Origin: Sessilibacter corallicola
Lineage (GTDB): Bacteria; Pseudomonadota; Gammaproteobacteria; Pseudomonadales; Cellvibrionaceae
Assembly: GCF_021290925.1 (NCBI RefSeq)
Contig: NZ_JAJSLX010000001.1
Location: forward strand, 1,364,001 to 1,428,000
DNA: 64,000 nucleotides
Direction of reading: 5' to 3'
The notes under the pieces are model-generated. The model was not told where the DNA came from. It saw only the letters and a program-made list of their open reading frames with translations, and did not search any database. This document shows positions 63,005 to 64,000 of this stretch, piece after piece (within the stretch, counting starts at the first letter, position 1; each line of letters opens with the position of its first letter). The translations under genes and the position numbers were made by a program.

Positions 63005-64000
63005 CTAGCTTAATTCTTCCAGCGCTTCACTGACTTCCAACCACTGCTCTTCTTGAGTTTCAATATCACCGCGATACTTCGCTTGATCCTTGAGTAATTC
63101 CTGTAAAAGATCAGCGGATTCATTACCTTCATAAAGACTGGTATCAGCAAGCTTTTCTTCGATGTCAGCCAGCTTGGTTTGCAGCTTTTCGATTTCCCGT
63201 TCAAGCTTTTTCAGCTTTTGGGTTAACGGCTTTAATTGCTCACGTTTGGCCGCCGCTTTTTGTCGCTGTTCTTTTTTATCGACTTTGTCGTTGTCTGACC
63301 CACGTTGGCTCGGCGCATTGGCACTGTCGGGTTTGGCCTTTTTCGCCTCCGCCAACCAGCGCTGATAATCGCCTAAGCTGCCATCAAAAGGCTCCACTTT
63401 GCCATCGTGGACTAACAAGAATTCATCAACGGAGTTTTTTAATAGATGGCGATCATGGGAAATCACAATCACTGCACCGGCAAATTGTTGCAGGGCAACG
63501 GTTAACGCGTGACGAACTTCCAAATCCAAATGGTTGGTCGGTTCATCGAGCAACAATAGGTTGGGTTTTTGCCAAGCAATAATGGCCAACGCCAAGCGTG
63601 CTTTCTCGCCCCCAGAAAAATGTTGAATAGGCTCAAGTGCACGATCGCCGATAAAACCAAAACTGCCCAAAAAGTTGCGAATTTCTTGCTCACGCGCTTT
63701 CGGTGATATTCGCTGAATATGCAACGCACAAGACGCGTCCATATCCAACACTTCCAACTGATGCTGGTTAAAGTAGCCAATCGCGAGATGCTCACCTTCG
63801 GTGCGCCCCCCCACAAGCGGCGCTAAATCCCCGGCCAAGGATTTAATAAGCGTTGATTTACCCGCGCCGTTGGCGCCGAGCAAACCTAAGCGAGTGTCGG
63901 CATCAATGGTTAAATTGATGTTTTTCAGCAGCGTGTTATCGCCGTAACCCAAATCAACCTGGCTCAAACTTAATAAAGGAACGGAGACTTTGTCGCTGCA
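63005..64000 (-). CDS. ABC-F ATPase, YheS-like, C-terminal half (cut by right edge)
   Basis: 332 residues are visible; the frame continues through base 64000, so the first ABC domain and start lie outside. The second ABC domain is complete: Walker A LGANGAGKSTLIK, signature HFSGGEKARLALAI, Walker B LLLLDEPTNHLDLE and the H-loop VISHDRHLL. A basic, coiled-coil C-terminal extension follows (KKEQRQKAAAKREQLKPL and LEREIEKLQTKLADIEEKL), typical of YheS/Uup. These proteins act on ribosomes rather than as transporters. The TTG at 63967 is not a real start; it is codon 12 of the visible part. Confidence 0.92.
   Translation of the reverse strand, partial: CSDKVSVPLLSLSQVDLGYGDNTLLKNINLTIDADTRLGLLGANGAGKSTLIKSLAGDLAPLVGGRTEGEHLAIGYFNQHQLEVLDMDASCALHIQRISPKAREQEIRNFLGSFGFIGDRALEPIQHFSGGEKARLALAIIAWQKPNLLLLDEPTNHLDLEVRHALTVALQQFAGAVIVISHDRHLLKNSVDEFLLVHDGKVEPFDGSLGDYQRWLAEAKKAKPDSANAPSQRGSDNDKVDKKEQRQKAAAKREQLKPLTQKLKKLEREIEKLQTKLADIEEKLADTSLYEGNESADLLQELLKDQAKYRGDIETQEEQWLEVSEALEELS

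Overview
The window reads as a chromosomal segment of a free-living, probably marine or aquatic gammaproteobacterium. Pointers are the split-ORF ubiquinone hydroxylase pair (UbiH then UbiI type), a cytochrome c5, NhaA, a Zur-type operator, sigma-54 control and many c-di-GMP enzymes. A Cellvibrionales-like bacterium would fit, but that placement is inference only. No tRNA, rRNA, CRISPR array, insertion sequence or prophage was seen.

Layout. 1-3.8 kb: the start of a PAS-GGDEF gene (cut by the left edge), an AT-rich gap, hisH and hisB, and a glutathionyl-hydroquinone reductase. 4.1-6.8 kb: a zinc-uptake unit made of a palindromic Zur-like operator, a small Cys/His secreted protein and a ZnuD-like TonB receptor. 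7-10.2 kb: a three-gene glycosyltransferase, methyltransferase and alpha/alpha-toroid cassette whose first start codon lies in a tandem 17-bp repeat. 10.4-21 kb: an Anbu (ancestral proteasome-like) gene followed by two complete ATP-grasp / alpha-E / transglutaminase modules, one with separate genes plus a 1136-aa transglutaminase-DUF2126 protein, the other with ATP-grasp and alpha-E fused.

21-27 kb: a nucleotidyltransferase, a GNAT, a DoxX protein, a tandem set of three small paralogous proteins of unknown function, OsmC and a divergent CDF transporter. 28.4-33.5 kb: an FMN hydroxy-acid oxidase, a DUF1348 protein and cyanase on the minus strand, divergent from a PAS sigma-54 activator. The shared upstream region carries a near-consensus sigma-54 promoter and palindromic activator sites. 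33.5-48.6 kb: mostly ordinary single genes (GNAT, PhyH, GGDEF, AlkC/D-like, YdcF-like, UbiI/UbiH, NhaA, a hydrolase lipoprotein, a MetR-like regulator), plus an isolated 41-aa lysine-rich protein with its own terminator.

48.75-62.2 kb is the most striking part: a six-gene same-strand unit. In order it encodes a GAF-HlyD hybrid adaptor, a PqqD-like/M50 metalloprotease/HlyD membrane protein, a second HlyD adaptor, a 1325-aa LEPR-XLL-like protein with six Ig-like repeats and a C-terminal membrane anchor, a hybrid histidine kinase with Hpt, and a REC / degenerate GGDEF / intact EAL protein. I infer a dedicated export or maturation machine for a giant envelope protein, coupled to phosphorelay and c-di-GMP signalling. 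No ABC ATPase or TolC gene is in the unit. The window ends with cytochrome c5 and the C-terminal half of a YheS-type ABC-F protein cut by the right edge.
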